From NCBI GenBank assembly GCA_030153205.1, contig JASLHV010000197.1:1-14777 (forward strand): a stretch of 14,777 bases of DNA, written 5' to 3'. The first letter of the stretch is position 1, and every line of letters starts with the position of its first letter. The notes beneath the pieces are model-generated. The model was not told where the DNA came from. It worked only from the letters and a program-made list of their open reading frames with translations, and searched no databases. The position numbers and the translations under genes are program-made. Origin of the DNA: Roseiarcus sp. (GTDB lineage Bacteria > Pseudomonadota > Alphaproteobacteria > Rhizobiales > Beijerinckiaceae). Below are positions 1 to 6,962 of the stretch, piece by piece.

Positions 1-97
1 CCGCCTGGATCGCGCCCGAGGCCAGCATGGCCTCGAGACCGCTCGTATCATCCGGCGCCCGCGTCGAAATGCGATGGACGAAGGCGCATCGCGTCAT
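1..97 (-). CDS. Ring-opening amidohydrolase (cyanuric acid hydrolase/barbiturase family), N-terminal fragment
   Basis: Only the first 32 codons lie in the window; the gene runs off the left edge. The ATG at 97-95 overlaps the TGA of the biuret hydrolase gene (ATGA), so the two are translationally coupled. The visible peptide begins MTRCAFVHR, followed by a P-D-D-T-S-G-L-E stretch. This resembles the N-terminus of AtzD/TrzD-type enzymes as I remember it, where a short beta strand leads into P-x-D-x-SG(L/V). The family hydrolyses the ring of cyanuric acid to carboxybiuret (which decarboxylates to biuret) or opens barbiturate. Next to BiuH and AtzF, cyanuric acid hydrolase is the better reading. 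The catalytic Lys-Ser pairs that separate the two activities are outside the window, so the assignment rests on a short match plus context. Confidence 0.7.
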   Translation of the reverse strand, partial: MTRCAFVHRISTRAPDDTSGLEAMLASGAIQA

Positions 98-771
98 GGC
101 AGGCCCGCGATGAACGCGCTCGAATTGCTCACCGCGCCAAAGACGCCGCCTTGCATCTTGACCATCTTGATCGCCGCGAGATGATTGCCGTGATCGGTCG
201 CACCGCAGCAATCTTCGAGCAGCAGGCATTCGAAGCCGCGGTCGTTCGCTTCGCGCATTGTCGTATGGACGCAGACGTCAGTGGTGATGCCGCTGAGGAT
301 GAGATTGTCGATGCCGCGCGTGCGGAGCATCAATTCCAGATCTGTGGCGCAGAACGAGCCTTTGCCCGGCTTGTCGATGATTGGCTCGCCTGGTTCTGGC
401 TTTAGTTCTTCGATAATGTCCCAGCCCTTCTCGCCGCGTACAAGGATTTTGCCGCAAGGACCAGGATCGCCGATGCCGGCGCCGATACGCTGCGATCGCC
501 AACGCTTGTTCGCGGGAAGGTCGGCAAGGTCGGGCCGATGGCCTTCGCGCGTGTGGAAAATGTGATAGCCTTTGGCGCGCATCGCCGTAAGGGTCGCCGC
601 GATCGGCTTGATCGGCGCCCGCGTCAGCGAAAGATCATAGCCCATCTTGTCGACATAACCGCCCTCGCCGCAGAAATCGGTCTGCATGTCGATGACGATG
701 ATCGCGGTATTATCAGGTCTAAGGTCGCCGTTATACGGCCAGGGATAGGGATCAGAGTGAATTGTCGCCAT
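94..771 (-). CDS. biuH: Biuret hydrolase (isochorismatase-like cysteine hydrolase)
   Basis: A 225-residue cytoplasmic enzyme of the isochorismatase-like cysteine hydrolase family, predicted to convert biuret to allophanate plus ammonia. The catalytic triad is visible: Asp28 in VIDMQTDF, Lys134 in IIDKPGKGSF, and Cys167 after the family ITTDV turn. Spacings of 106 and 33 residues equal those recalled for Rhizobium leguminosarum BiuH (Asp36, Lys142, Cys175). The reported channel residues also match at the same offset of eight: Phe33, Tyr39, Met43, Gln207 and Val210 for Phe41, Tyr47, Met51, Gln215 and Val218. The ATG at 771 lies three bases after the permease stop; no strong Shine-Dalgarno is seen, so coupling is likely. 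The gene sits between an ABC permease and an AtzD-like gene. Alternatives are a ureidoacrylate hydrolase (RutB) or N-carbamoylsarcosine hydrolase, less likely given the residues and neighbours. Confidence 0.88.
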   Translation of the reverse strand: MATIHSDPYPWPYNGDLRPDNTAIIVIDMQTDFCGEGGYVDKMGYDLSLTRAPIKPIAATLTAMRAKGYHIFHTREGHRPDLADLPANKRWRSQRIGAGIGDPGPCGKILVRGEKGWDIIEELKPEPGEPIIDKPGKGSFCATDLELMLRTRGIDNLILSGITTDVCVHTTMREANDRGFECLLLEDCCGATDHGNHLAAIKMVKMQGGVFGAVSNSSAFIAGLP

Positions 772-774
772 AAT

Positions 775-1692
775 TTACTTCGCCACTGCTAATTCGCCGG
801 GCATGTCGCGCGCCGAACGTTTGGCGCTCGACGTCGCGATCATGATCCCAAGCGTAAGGATGTAGGGAGCCGCATTAAAGAAATAGTACCCCTCGGTCAC
901 GCCGATCGACTGCAGGGCCGGGCCAATCGCCCCGGCGCCGCCGAAAAGAAGCGCAGCGAGCACGCAGCGCACCGGGCTCCAGCGCGCGAAAATCACCAAA
1001 GCGACGGCCATCAGCCCCTGCCCAGAAGAAAGACCCTGGTTCCAGGATCCGGGGTACGACAGCGACAGAAAAGCGCCGCCCACGCCGGCGAGAAAGCCGC
1101 CGACGGTCGTCGTCAGAAAGCGCACGAGATCAACCGATATACCCATGGCGCGAGCCGCGGCGGCGCTGTCGCCGACCGTGCGGACGATCAGACCCCAGCG
1201 CGTATTGCGCAACGCCCAGCCAAGCGCCAAAGCGGCAAGAATGCCGACGAAGAACAAGGGATTGACGTTCAGCGCACTGGCGAGATCAGCGTCGGAAGAC
1301 CAGCCGCCGAGCGGGATCGACGCCAGCCGCGGCGCGGTCGGCTGGATATACGGCTTACCAAAGAAGAAGGCGATGCCGGTGCCAAACAACATCATGGCGA
1401 TGCCGACCGCGACATCGTTCACCCGCGGCAACTTGCAGATGTAGCCGTGCATCGCGCCGAGGCACGATCCGGCGAGGCCGGCGAAGACAACGCCGAGCCA
1501 GGGCGAGCCGGTATGGTACGATCCGGCATAGGCCACCATCGCGCCGAGGACGAGCGTTCCCTCGAGGCCCAGATTCACGCGGCCTGATTTCTCCGTCAGG
1601 CACTCGCCGACGGCGACGAACATGAAAGGCGTCGACACGCGGATGGCGCCGCCGAGCATGGCGATGAGAACAATGGCCAGCGACGAATTCAC
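775..1692 (-). CDS. BMP-family ABC transporter permease, second subunit
   Basis: A 305-residue inner-membrane permease of the BPD_transp_2 family (BmpE/YufQ type). About eight to ten hydrophobic segments can be followed. It has the family stretch ECLTEKSGRVNLGLEG and, near its middle, the loop GDSAAAARAMGISV expected to contact the ATPase. The start is the GTG at 1692: it overlaps the stop of the first permease (GTGA) and has GAGGGA about seven bases upstream. The frame stays open beyond this, but the extra residues are Arg-rich and overlap the neighbouring gene, so they are a shadow. Family members usually move nucleosides, guanosine or other heterocycles. Position beside biuH and an atzD-like gene suggests an s-triazine, biuret or related ureide substrate (inference). 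Confidence 0.92.
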   Translation of the reverse strand: MNSSLAIVLIAMLGGAIRVSTPFMFVAVGECLTEKSGRVNLGLEGTLVLGAMVAYAGSYHTGSPWLGVVFAGLAGSCLGAMHGYICKLPRVNDVAVGIAMMLFGTGIAFFFGKPYIQPTAPRLASIPLGGWSSDADLASALNVNPLFFVGILAALALGWALRNTRWGLIVRTVGDSAAAARAMGISVDLVRFLTTTVGGFLAGVGGAFLSLSYPGSWNQGLSSGQGLMAVALVIFARWSPVRCVLAALLFGGAGAIGPALQSIGVTEGYYFFNAAPYILTLGIMIATSSAKRSARDMPGELAVAK

Positions 1693-2837
1693 GTGCGATC
1701 CCTCGATGCCGTCGCACGGAAGATCGCGAAGCGCCCGTAGAGCGTCTCCGAGGTCAACAACACGACAAAGATCAGGCCTTGCAGCACCAGCACCGTCGCG
1801 TCGGGAAGGCCCATACGGCGCTGGATTAGGCCGCCCGCGGCGACGAGGCCGCCGAAGAGAATCGCGACCGGCACGATGGCGATCGGATTGTGCCGCGCGA
1901 GGAACGACACAAGAATGCCGGTGAAACCATAGCCCGCGGCGAGCGAGGCGTTGGCCCTTCCCTGAATCGCCGCGACCTCGAAGAAACCGGCAAGGCCGGC
2001 GCAACCGCCCGCGATCATTGCACAAGCGACAATGAGCCGGCCGACGGGCAGGCCTTGCGCCAGCGCCGCCCGCATATTGCCGCCCGTCACGCGCGCCGCG
2101 AAGCCGAAGGTCGTGCGCGTCATCAGGATTTGCAAAGCGAACGCAAGAACGACGCCGACAAAGAAGCCCCAATGAACGTCCGTACCAGGAATTTTCCCGA
2201 CCATATAGGCCTCGCCGATCGGCTTGGTCGACGGCTTGTTTGGATTGGTCAGGTCGCGCAGCGCGCCCTCGACAAAGAAATTCATGATCGCAATGCCGAT
2301 ATAGGTCAGCAGCAGCGACGAAATGGTCTCATTGACGCCGCGGGCATAACGGAGGAAACCGGCAAGGCCGATCCATAGCGCGCCGACCGCAATGCCGACG
2401 ATGGCCATGATCGGCAAGGTCAACCAAGGCGGCGCCGCGCCGACCATCGGCACGGCCACAGCAGCGGCGGCGAAGCCGCCCAGCACCAAAGCGCCCTCCC
2501 CGCCGATCATGATCAAGCCGATGCGCGCCGGTATCGCGACGGCAAGCGCCGTGAGAATGAGCGGCGCCGAACGCTGCAAAGTATTTTGGAATGAAAAGGC
2601 ACTACCGAAGCCGCCGCGCCAGATGTTATCGACAAAATCGATCGGCGACTTGCCGATCGCGACCAGGAAAATGCCGAAGAGAAACGCCGCGATCGCCAGC
2701 GCCAAGACCGGGATAGCGACATATTCCGAACTCGCGCGAAGACGGAACGCGAGCTCCGACTTACGCACGGATTCGCCCGGGGCGACTGAGACAGGCGCGC
2801 CGGAGACTTCGGTCATTGCAGGCGCTCCGCTATCCAT
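1689..2837 (-). CDS. BMP-family ABC transporter permease, first subunit
   Basis: A 382-residue permease of the same superfamily (BmpD/YufP type), partner of the downstream permease. An N-terminal cytoplasmic stretch of about 40 residues precedes a first membrane helix at roughly 40-62. The Gly-rich IGLIMIGGEGALVLGG segment, the conserved RYARGVNETISSLLLTYI loop and a C-terminal QRRMGLPDATVLVLQGL region fit the family. The chosen ATG at 2837 has purine-rich GAGG and GGAGG upstream; an in-frame ATG at 2816 preceded by GGAG is also possible and would drop seven residues. The binding-protein gene ends 21 bases upstream and the next permease overlaps the stop. In many BMP operons an ATPase gene separates the binding protein from the permeases; here it does not. 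Confidence 0.92.
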   Translation of the reverse strand: MDSGAPAMTEVSGAPVSVAPGESVRKSELAFRLRASSEYVAIPVLALAIAAFLFGIFLVAIGKSPIDFVDNIWRGGFGSAFSFQNTLQRSAPLILTALAVAIPARIGLIMIGGEGALVLGGFAAAAVAVPMVGAAPPWLTLPIMAIVGIAVGALWIGLAGFLRYARGVNETISSLLLTYIGIAIMNFFVEGALRDLTNPNKPSTKPIGEAYMVGKIPGTDVHWGFFVGVVLAFALQILMTRTTFGFAARVTGGNMRAALAQGLPVGRLIVACAMIAGGCAGLAGFFEVAAIQGRANASLAAGYGFTGILVSFLARHNPIAIVPVAILFGGLVAAGGLIQRRMGLPDATVLVLQGLIFVVLLTSETLYGRFAIFRATASRDRT

Positions 2838-2858
2838 GAGCCTCCGCCTCGCATTTGC

Positions 2859-3974
2859 TTACGTGATCGAACCGACGACGCCTTCGAGAAGATAGTTCAT
2901 CTGGTCAAGGTACGGATCGTAATTGTCGTAAGCCTTGTCGATCACCACCTTGCCTGTCTTATTGTCCTTCAATGGGCCGACATAGATCGGCTTCTTCGCC
3001 TTGAGCCCTTCAATGGCCGCCAACGCCGCTTTCTTGGCCTCATCGCTGGCGCCAGCCCCAAAAGGCGTATTCTGGACCATGTCATTGTGATAGCCGCCGG
3101 CGAGCATGTTCGGCAGACTCTCTCCTTTGCCGAGTTCTGCGGCATATTGTTGATAGATCGTGATCCACTTGTACTCGGCGCCGGTGATGAATCCCTTCGG
3201 CGCAAGCGGCGCTTGGCTGGCGTTGTGACCGCAGGTCTTCACGCCGCGTTTCTCCGCCGTCTCAATGACGACTTTCGGTCCGTCGACATGGCAGGTAATC
3301 ACGTCGCAGCCCGCGTCGACCAGAGCGTTTGCCGCCTCGGCCTCACGCACCGGCAACGACCAGTCGCCGGTAAAGATGACTTGGACGGTGGCGTTCGGAT
3401 TAGTCGAGCGCGCCCCGAGCAAAACCGAATTGATGTTGGAGAGCACGCTGGCGATCGGTTTGGCCGCGACAAAACCGATCTTGTTCGATTTTGTCGAGAG
3501 GCCCGCGGCGACGCCGTCGACATAGTGCGCCTGGTTGAGATAGCCGAAATAGCTGCCGGCGTTCTTCGGATCCTTGTCCTTATTCCACAGCGGCGCGGCG
3601 TGACGGAACTCGACCTTCGGATATTTCTTCGCCATGTCGACGACAAAGGGCGTGTAATAACCAAAAGACGTAGCGAGGATGAGCCCGGCGCCGTCCAGAT
3701 TGATCATCGACTCCATGGTTTTGGAGCAGGCGTCGGTCTCAGGCACATTTTCTTCCTCGACCACCTTCACGCCGGGCAGCTTTTTCAGCGCGTCCATCGC
3801 CACCGCATGCGCCTGATTCCAGCCGAAGTCGTCACGCGCGCCGACATAGACGATGCCGATCGTCAGATCGCCGGCGAAAGCGCGTTGCACGCCGCCGAGG
3901 CCCAAGGCCAAACCCGCCGCCCCGACTGCGCTGGTGCGCAAAAGCGTCCGCCTGGTGAATTTTCCTGATGACAT
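2859..3974 (-). CDS. BMP family ABC transporter substrate-binding protein, Tat signal
   Basis: A 371-residue periplasmic binding protein of the Bmp/PnrA-like (Med) family and first gene of the leftward operon. The start chosen is the ATG at 3974, with GAGGG nine to thirteen bases upstream; a longer frame from 4016 would put 14 residues ahead of the signal. The N-terminus has a twin-arginine motif (FTRRTLL, Arg8-Arg9), a hydrophobic Ala/Gly/Leu core, and AFA before Gly35 as the likely cleavage site, so export is predicted through Tat. The mature part starts with the family strand LTIGIVYVGARDDFGWNQAH. BMP proteins bind nucleosides and related compounds; the surrounding catabolic genes point to cyanuric acid, biuret or a similar compound (inference). 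A sigma-54 promoter lies about 60 bases upstream. Confidence 0.93.
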   Translation of the reverse strand: MSSGKFTRRTLLRTSAVGAAGLALGLGGVQRAFAGDLTIGIVYVGARDDFGWNQAHAVAMDALKKLPGVKVVEEENVPETDACSKTMESMINLDGAGLILATSFGYYTPFVVDMAKKYPKVEFRHAAPLWNKDKDPKNAGSYFGYLNQAHYVDGVAAGLSTKSNKIGFVAAKPIASVLSNINSVLLGARSTNPNATVQVIFTGDWSLPVREAEAANALVDAGCDVITCHVDGPKVVIETAEKRGVKTCGHNASQAPLAPKGFITGAEYKWITIYQQYAAELGKGESLPNMLAGGYHNDMVQNTPFGAGASDEAKKAALAAIEGLKAKKPIYVGPLKDNKTGKVVIDKAYDNYDPYLDQMNYLLEGVVGSIT

Positions 3975-4034
3975 GCTCACGCCCTCGCTAAGCTTGCCGC
4001 CGGTGAGCCCTTGCATCCGGCGCGCTTGAGGCTG

Positions 4035-4050
4035 AGCAAGAGGTGTGCCG
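4035..4050 (-). promoter_or_regulatory. Sigma-54 (RpoN) promoter of the transporter-biuH operon
   Basis: Read on the minus strand the element is CGGCAC-N5-TTGCT, against the RpoN consensus TGGCAC-N5-TTGCA/T. The invariant GG and GC are present with exactly ten bases between them. The only deviation in the core is C for T at the first position. The predicted transcript start is about 4024, giving a 50-base leader before the ATG at 3974. Sigma-54 control is typical of nitrogen-assimilation genes and requires an enhancer-binding activator upstream; the palindromes at 4131-4164 lie at about -107 to -140, where such sites normally are. Confidence 0.72.
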
Positions 4051-4130
4051 GTTGGTTAACCCTTGAAATTTCAACGGAAGCTGCGACTAGCAGCCCAAGC
4101 GTTAGGCAAAATGCCGCGTTTGTGGGCGCT

Positions 4131-4164
4131 ATTGTATGCGCAATTCATGGATTGCATACACAAT
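4131..4164. promoter_or_regulatory. Pair of ATTG-N6-CAAT palindromes, candidate operators
   Basis: Two 14-bp imperfect dyads, ATTGTATGCGCAAT at 4131-4144 and ATTGCATACACAAT at 4151-4164, start exactly 20 bp apart, so they face the same side of the helix. The second is close to the reverse complement of the first, making the 34-bp block a larger dyad. They lie between the divergent promoters and could bind one regulator acting on both operons. The TTGTATGC/GCATACAA character resembles GntR-family operators, but no GntR gene is in the window, so the binding protein is unknown. Confidence 0.55.
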
Positions 4165-4171
4165 TTAAAGT

Positions 4172-4187
4172 TGGCATGGATGCCGCA
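4172..4187 (+). promoter_or_regulatory. Possible sigma-54-like promoter of atzF
   Basis: The sequence TGGCATGGATGCCGCA keeps the GG-N10-GC core and most of the -24 box of a sigma-54 promoter, but the -12 box has CCGC in place of TTGC. If used, transcription would start near 4198, leaving a leader of about 53 bases before the ATG at 4251. The two palindromes would then lie at about -34 to -67. The match is weak and may be chance. Confidence 0.3.
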
Positions 4188-4250
4188 TGTCGCGTCGAAA
4201 GGGGCATTCAGACGCGCCGAGAGCCGGCAATAACAGGAGACGCGAGAGGC

Positions 4251-6050
4251 ATGGGGCAAACAATTCGATCCATTCTTGCCGCTCATGCCGCCGGCCAAAA
4301 GGTCAGCGATACGATCGCGCGGGCTTACGCGGCTATCGCTGCGCATGGCGATCCTGCACTCTTCATCACCCTGCGGCCAAAAGAAGAGGCATTGGCGCTA
4401 GCGGCTGCCCTCGAATCGGCAGGATGGGTCGGCCGACCGCTTTACGGCGTTCCTTTCGTGGTGAAGGACAATATCGACGTCGCCGGCTTGCCGACAACGG
4501 CGGCGTGCCCCGCCTGCGCTTACCAGCCGCAGCATTCCGCCTTCGTCGTCGAGCGCCTCGAGCGCGCCGGGGCAATCGTCATCGGCAAGACCAACCTCGA
4601 TCAATTCGCCACCGGCCTTGTCGGAGTGCGTTCGCCTTATGGCGTTCCGCGCAATGCATTGCGCGCCGACATCATTCCCGGCGGCTCTAGCTCCGGCTCT
4701 GCGACGGCAGTCGGCGCCGGAATCGTACCCTTTTCGCTCGGCACCGACACGGCTGGATCGGGCCGCGTTCCTGCGGCGCTCAATGGGATTGTCGGCCTCA
4801 AGCCGTCGCTCGGATCCTTGTCAACGACCGGCGTCGTTCCAGCGTGCCGTACTTTGGATACGATCTCGATCTTCGCGGGGGACGTCGGCGACGCATTTCT
4901 TGTCTATGAGCTCGCCGCCGGTTACGACCTAAACGATCCTTATTCCAAACCCTTTCCCGCTCCCGGCCTGTCTGCGCCGCCCTTGTCGATACGCCTCGGC
5001 GCGCCGCGCATGGCGCAGCGCAAGTTCTTCGGCGACCGCGACGCCGAAGCCGCTTTCGAGGCTGACCTCGCCAAATTGGCGGACGGCGGCGCAAAAATCG
5101 TCGAATTCGATATCGAACCCTTCTATGCGACCGCTCGCCTGCTCTATGAAGGTCCCTGGGTCGCCGAACGTTTCGCGGCCACCAAGCCGCTGATCGAGCA
5201 GAACCCTGACGCGATGCTTGCCGTCACGCGGCAAATCATCGAAGGCGCGCGGAAATTCGACGCCGTCTCAGCCTTCGAGGCGCTGTACAAACTTGCCGCG
5301 CTGCGCCGCGAGACCGCGAAGGTCTGGAGCGCCTTCGACGCGATGATCGTTCCGACCATTCCAAGACCGTACAAGGTCGCGGAAGTCATAGCCGAGCCGA
5401 TTGCCCTGAATTCAAACCTCGGAACATACACCAATTTCGTCAATTTACTTGACCTCGCCGCCATCGCCGCGCCCTCGGGCCTGCGCGCGGACGGATTGCC
5501 GTCAAGCGTCACGTTGATCGGACCGGCAGGCACTGACGGATTCCTCGCGGGACTGGCTCAGCAGATTCAAGGACGCTCAGGCGCAACTATCGGCGCGACA
5601 GGCGCCAACGTCGAAAGTCTGGATGGCGCGACGCGACGAGCTCGCAAGGGCAGCATTGAAATCGCGGTCGTCGGGGCGCATCTTTCTGGCCTTCCGCTCA
5701 ACCGGGAGCTTGTTGCGCTTGGCGCTGTTTTCCTGCGCGAAGCCGAAACGATCCCTGCCTATCGGCTGTTCGCACTGAACGGAACGACCCCGCCGAAGCC
5801 AGGTCTTCTGCGGGTCCCGGACGGAGAAGGCTGCGCGATTCGCACAGAAGTTTGGGCGCTGGACGCGGCCTCCTTTGGTACGTTCGTCGCCAATATTCCG
5901 CCGCCTCTCGGGATTGGCACTTTGGAGTTTTCGGACGGAACCAACGCCAAAGGCTTTCTCGTCGAAGCGCAGGCCGTCAGAGACGCGGCGGATATTTCGC
6001 ACTTTGGCGGTTGGCGGGCTTTCATCAATGCGCAATCGGCCCGCGCATGA
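4251..6050 (+). CDS. atzF: Allophanate hydrolase
   Basis: A 599-residue amidase-signature enzyme that hydrolyses allophanate to ammonia and CO2, the last step of biuret, cyanuric acid or urea-amidolyase degradation. The Ser-cisSer-Lys triad is Lys72 in VVKDNID, Ser146 in GGSSSGSA and Ser170 in GTDTAGSGR; spacings of 74 and 24 match AtzF (Lys91, Ser165, Ser189, from memory). Tyr299 and Arg307 in YEGPWVAER fit the substrate-binding pair known from the Granulibacter enzyme. The amidase domain covers about 1-440. A linker leads to the allophanate hydrolase C-terminal domain at about 468-599, opening with IEIAVVGAHLSGLPLN. Length fits the family (about 600). The ATG at 4251 follows AGGAG and GAGAGG; 80 open codons upstream are not supported. 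The stop overlaps the next start. Confidence 0.94.
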   Translation: MGQTIRSILAAHAAGQKVSDTIARAYAAIAAHGDPALFITLRPKEEALALAAALESAGWVGRPLYGVPFVVKDNIDVAGLPTTAACPACAYQPQHSAFVVERLERAGAIVIGKTNLDQFATGLVGVRSPYGVPRNALRADIIPGGSSSGSATAVGAGIVPFSLGTDTAGSGRVPAALNGIVGLKPSLGSLSTTGVVPACRTLDTISIFAGDVGDAFLVYELAAGYDLNDPYSKPFPAPGLSAPPLSIRLGAPRMAQRKFFGDRDAEAAFEADLAKLADGGAKIVEFDIEPFYATARLLYEGPWVAERFAATKPLIEQNPDAMLAVTRQIIEGARKFDAVSAFEALYKLAALRRETAKVWSAFDAMIVPTIPRPYKVAEVIAEPIALNSNLGTYTNFVNLLDLAAIAAPSGLRADGLPSSVTLIGPAGTDGFLAGLAQQIQGRSGATIGATGANVESLDGATRRARKGSIEIAVVGAHLSGLPLNRELVALGAVFLREAETIPAYRLFALNGTTPPKPGLLRVPDGEGCAIRTEVWALDAASFGTFVANIPPPLGIGTLEFSDGTNAKGFLVEAQAVRDAADISHFGGWRAFINAQSARA

Positions 6051-6934
6051 ATCATCACGGTCGCTACGATTATTCGCCGATCCGTGGCAGACCGCGTTAT
6101 CTTTGGCCGAACGGCACTGGCCTTGCCGTCTATATCGCCGTCAATCTCGAGCATTTCTCCTTCGGCGAGGGGCTTGGCGCCGAACTCGCGCCCGGCGGTC
6201 CGCAGCCGGATGTGCTGAACTACGCCTGGCGCGACTATGGCAACCGCGTCGGCGCCTGGCGATTGTTGGACCTTCTCGATCAGCTTCAGCTACCGGCCTC
6301 TGTCCTCATCAATTCGGAGATTTATTCCGGCGCGCCTGGCCTTGCCGAAGCTTTTCGCGCCAGAGGCGACGAATTCGTCGGCCACGGCCGTACAAACTCC
6401 GAGCGCCAAGGCGTTCTTGGCGAAGCTCAGGAAGCCGCGCTTATCGCGGAAGCGACCGCCGCCATTGCGCGACATGAAGGCACGCCGCCGAAGGGATGGC
6501 TTGGCCCTTGGATTTCACAAAGCCGGACCACGCCCGATCTGCTCGCTGAAGCGGGTTACGCTTATTTGCTCGATTGGTGCATGGACGATCAGCCGATCTT
6601 CATGCGTACCAGGAATGGCCGCATTCTCGCCCTGCCCTATCCACAAGAGATCAACGACATTCCGATGATCGTCGGCCGCAAGATTGAAGGACCGGCCTTT
6701 GCGCAAATGATCGTCGATCATTTCGACGAGATGCTGGAGCAAAGCGCCCATCAGCCGCTCGTCATGGGCATCGCGCTCCATCCTTACATTGTTGGTCAGC
6801 CGCATCGCTTACGTTATCTGCGGGGGGCGCTCGCCCACATCACGGCGCGTCGCGATCAAATTTGGCTCACGCGCGCCGGCGATATCGCGGCCCACGCTCT
6901 TGCTCAGCCCAAGACAATCGTTCCGGGCGGATAA
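6047..6934 (+). CDS. Polysaccharide deacetylase-family (PuuE-like) protein
   Basis: A 295-residue cytoplasmic protein without signal peptide, starting at an ATG that overlaps the atzF stop (ATGA), so the two form one operon. It resembles the NodB-homology proteins related to PuuE-type allantoinase: an AVNLEHFSFG strand at 31-40, YAWRDYGNRVGAWRLLDLLD at about 59-78, FVGHGRTNSERQ around His113, GPWISQSRTTPDLLAEAGY at 153-171, DWCMDDQP and a late LHPYIVGQPHR. The Asp-Asp and HxxxH metal-ligand pattern of true polysaccharide deacetylases is not seen; His113 lacks the second His four residues on. That argues against a sugar deacetylase and for a C-N hydrolase or decarboxylase on a small ureide. 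Its substrate cannot be told from the sequence; the operon suggests a step around cyanuric acid or allophanate. Confidence 0.85.
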   Translation: MNHHGRYDYSPIRGRPRYLWPNGTGLAVYIAVNLEHFSFGEGLGAELAPGGPQPDVLNYAWRDYGNRVGAWRLLDLLDQLQLPASVLINSEIYSGAPGLAEAFRARGDEFVGHGRTNSERQGVLGEAQEAALIAEATAAIARHEGTPPKGWLGPWISQSRTTPDLLAEAGYAYLLDWCMDDQPIFMRTRNGRILALPYPQEINDIPMIVGRKIEGPAFAQMIVDHFDEMLEQSAHQPLVMGIALHPYIVGQPHRLRYLRGALAHITARRDQIWLTRAGDIAAHALAQPKTIVPGG

Positions 6935-6962
6935 ATTACGAACGACTCGGGCTCCCTTGCCA

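Larger units (their letters stand above)
3975..4250. other. Divergent regulatory intergenic region between transporter operon and atzF
   Basis: This 276-bp interval separates two divergent operons and contains no convincing gene. It holds a sigma-54 promoter for the leftward operon, a weaker sigma-54-like element for the rightward one, two ATTG-N6-CAAT palindromes in the middle, and two short perfect palindromes: GGTTAACC at 4054-4061 and TTGAAATTTCAA at 4063-4074, just upstream of the leftward -24 element. It is visibly more AT-rich than the flanking genes from about 4060 to 4175, as expected for a control region. I see no convincing sigma-70 promoter. Confidence 0.75.

Noticed and set aside
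3087..3968. Long open frame (293 codons) on the plus strand opposite the binding-protein gene
   Set aside because: Antisense shadow of a clear coding gene in GC-rich DNA; Arg/Asp/His-rich with no family resemblance.
4137..4156. TGCGCAATTCATGGATTGCA as an NtrC site
   Set aside because: The half-sites and spacing do not fit the NtrC pattern TGCAC-N7-GTGCA; the ATTG-N6-CAAT dyads explain the symmetry better.
4011..4250. Extension of AtzF by 80 codons upstream
   Set aside because: The extra frame runs through the promoter and operator region and has no family similarity; ATG 4251 has a Shine-Dalgarno and gives normal length.
4071..4346. 91-codon minus-strand frame across the divergent control region
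   Set aside because: It overlaps the atzF start and the promoter elements, and has the Cys/Arg-rich look of non-coding sequence.
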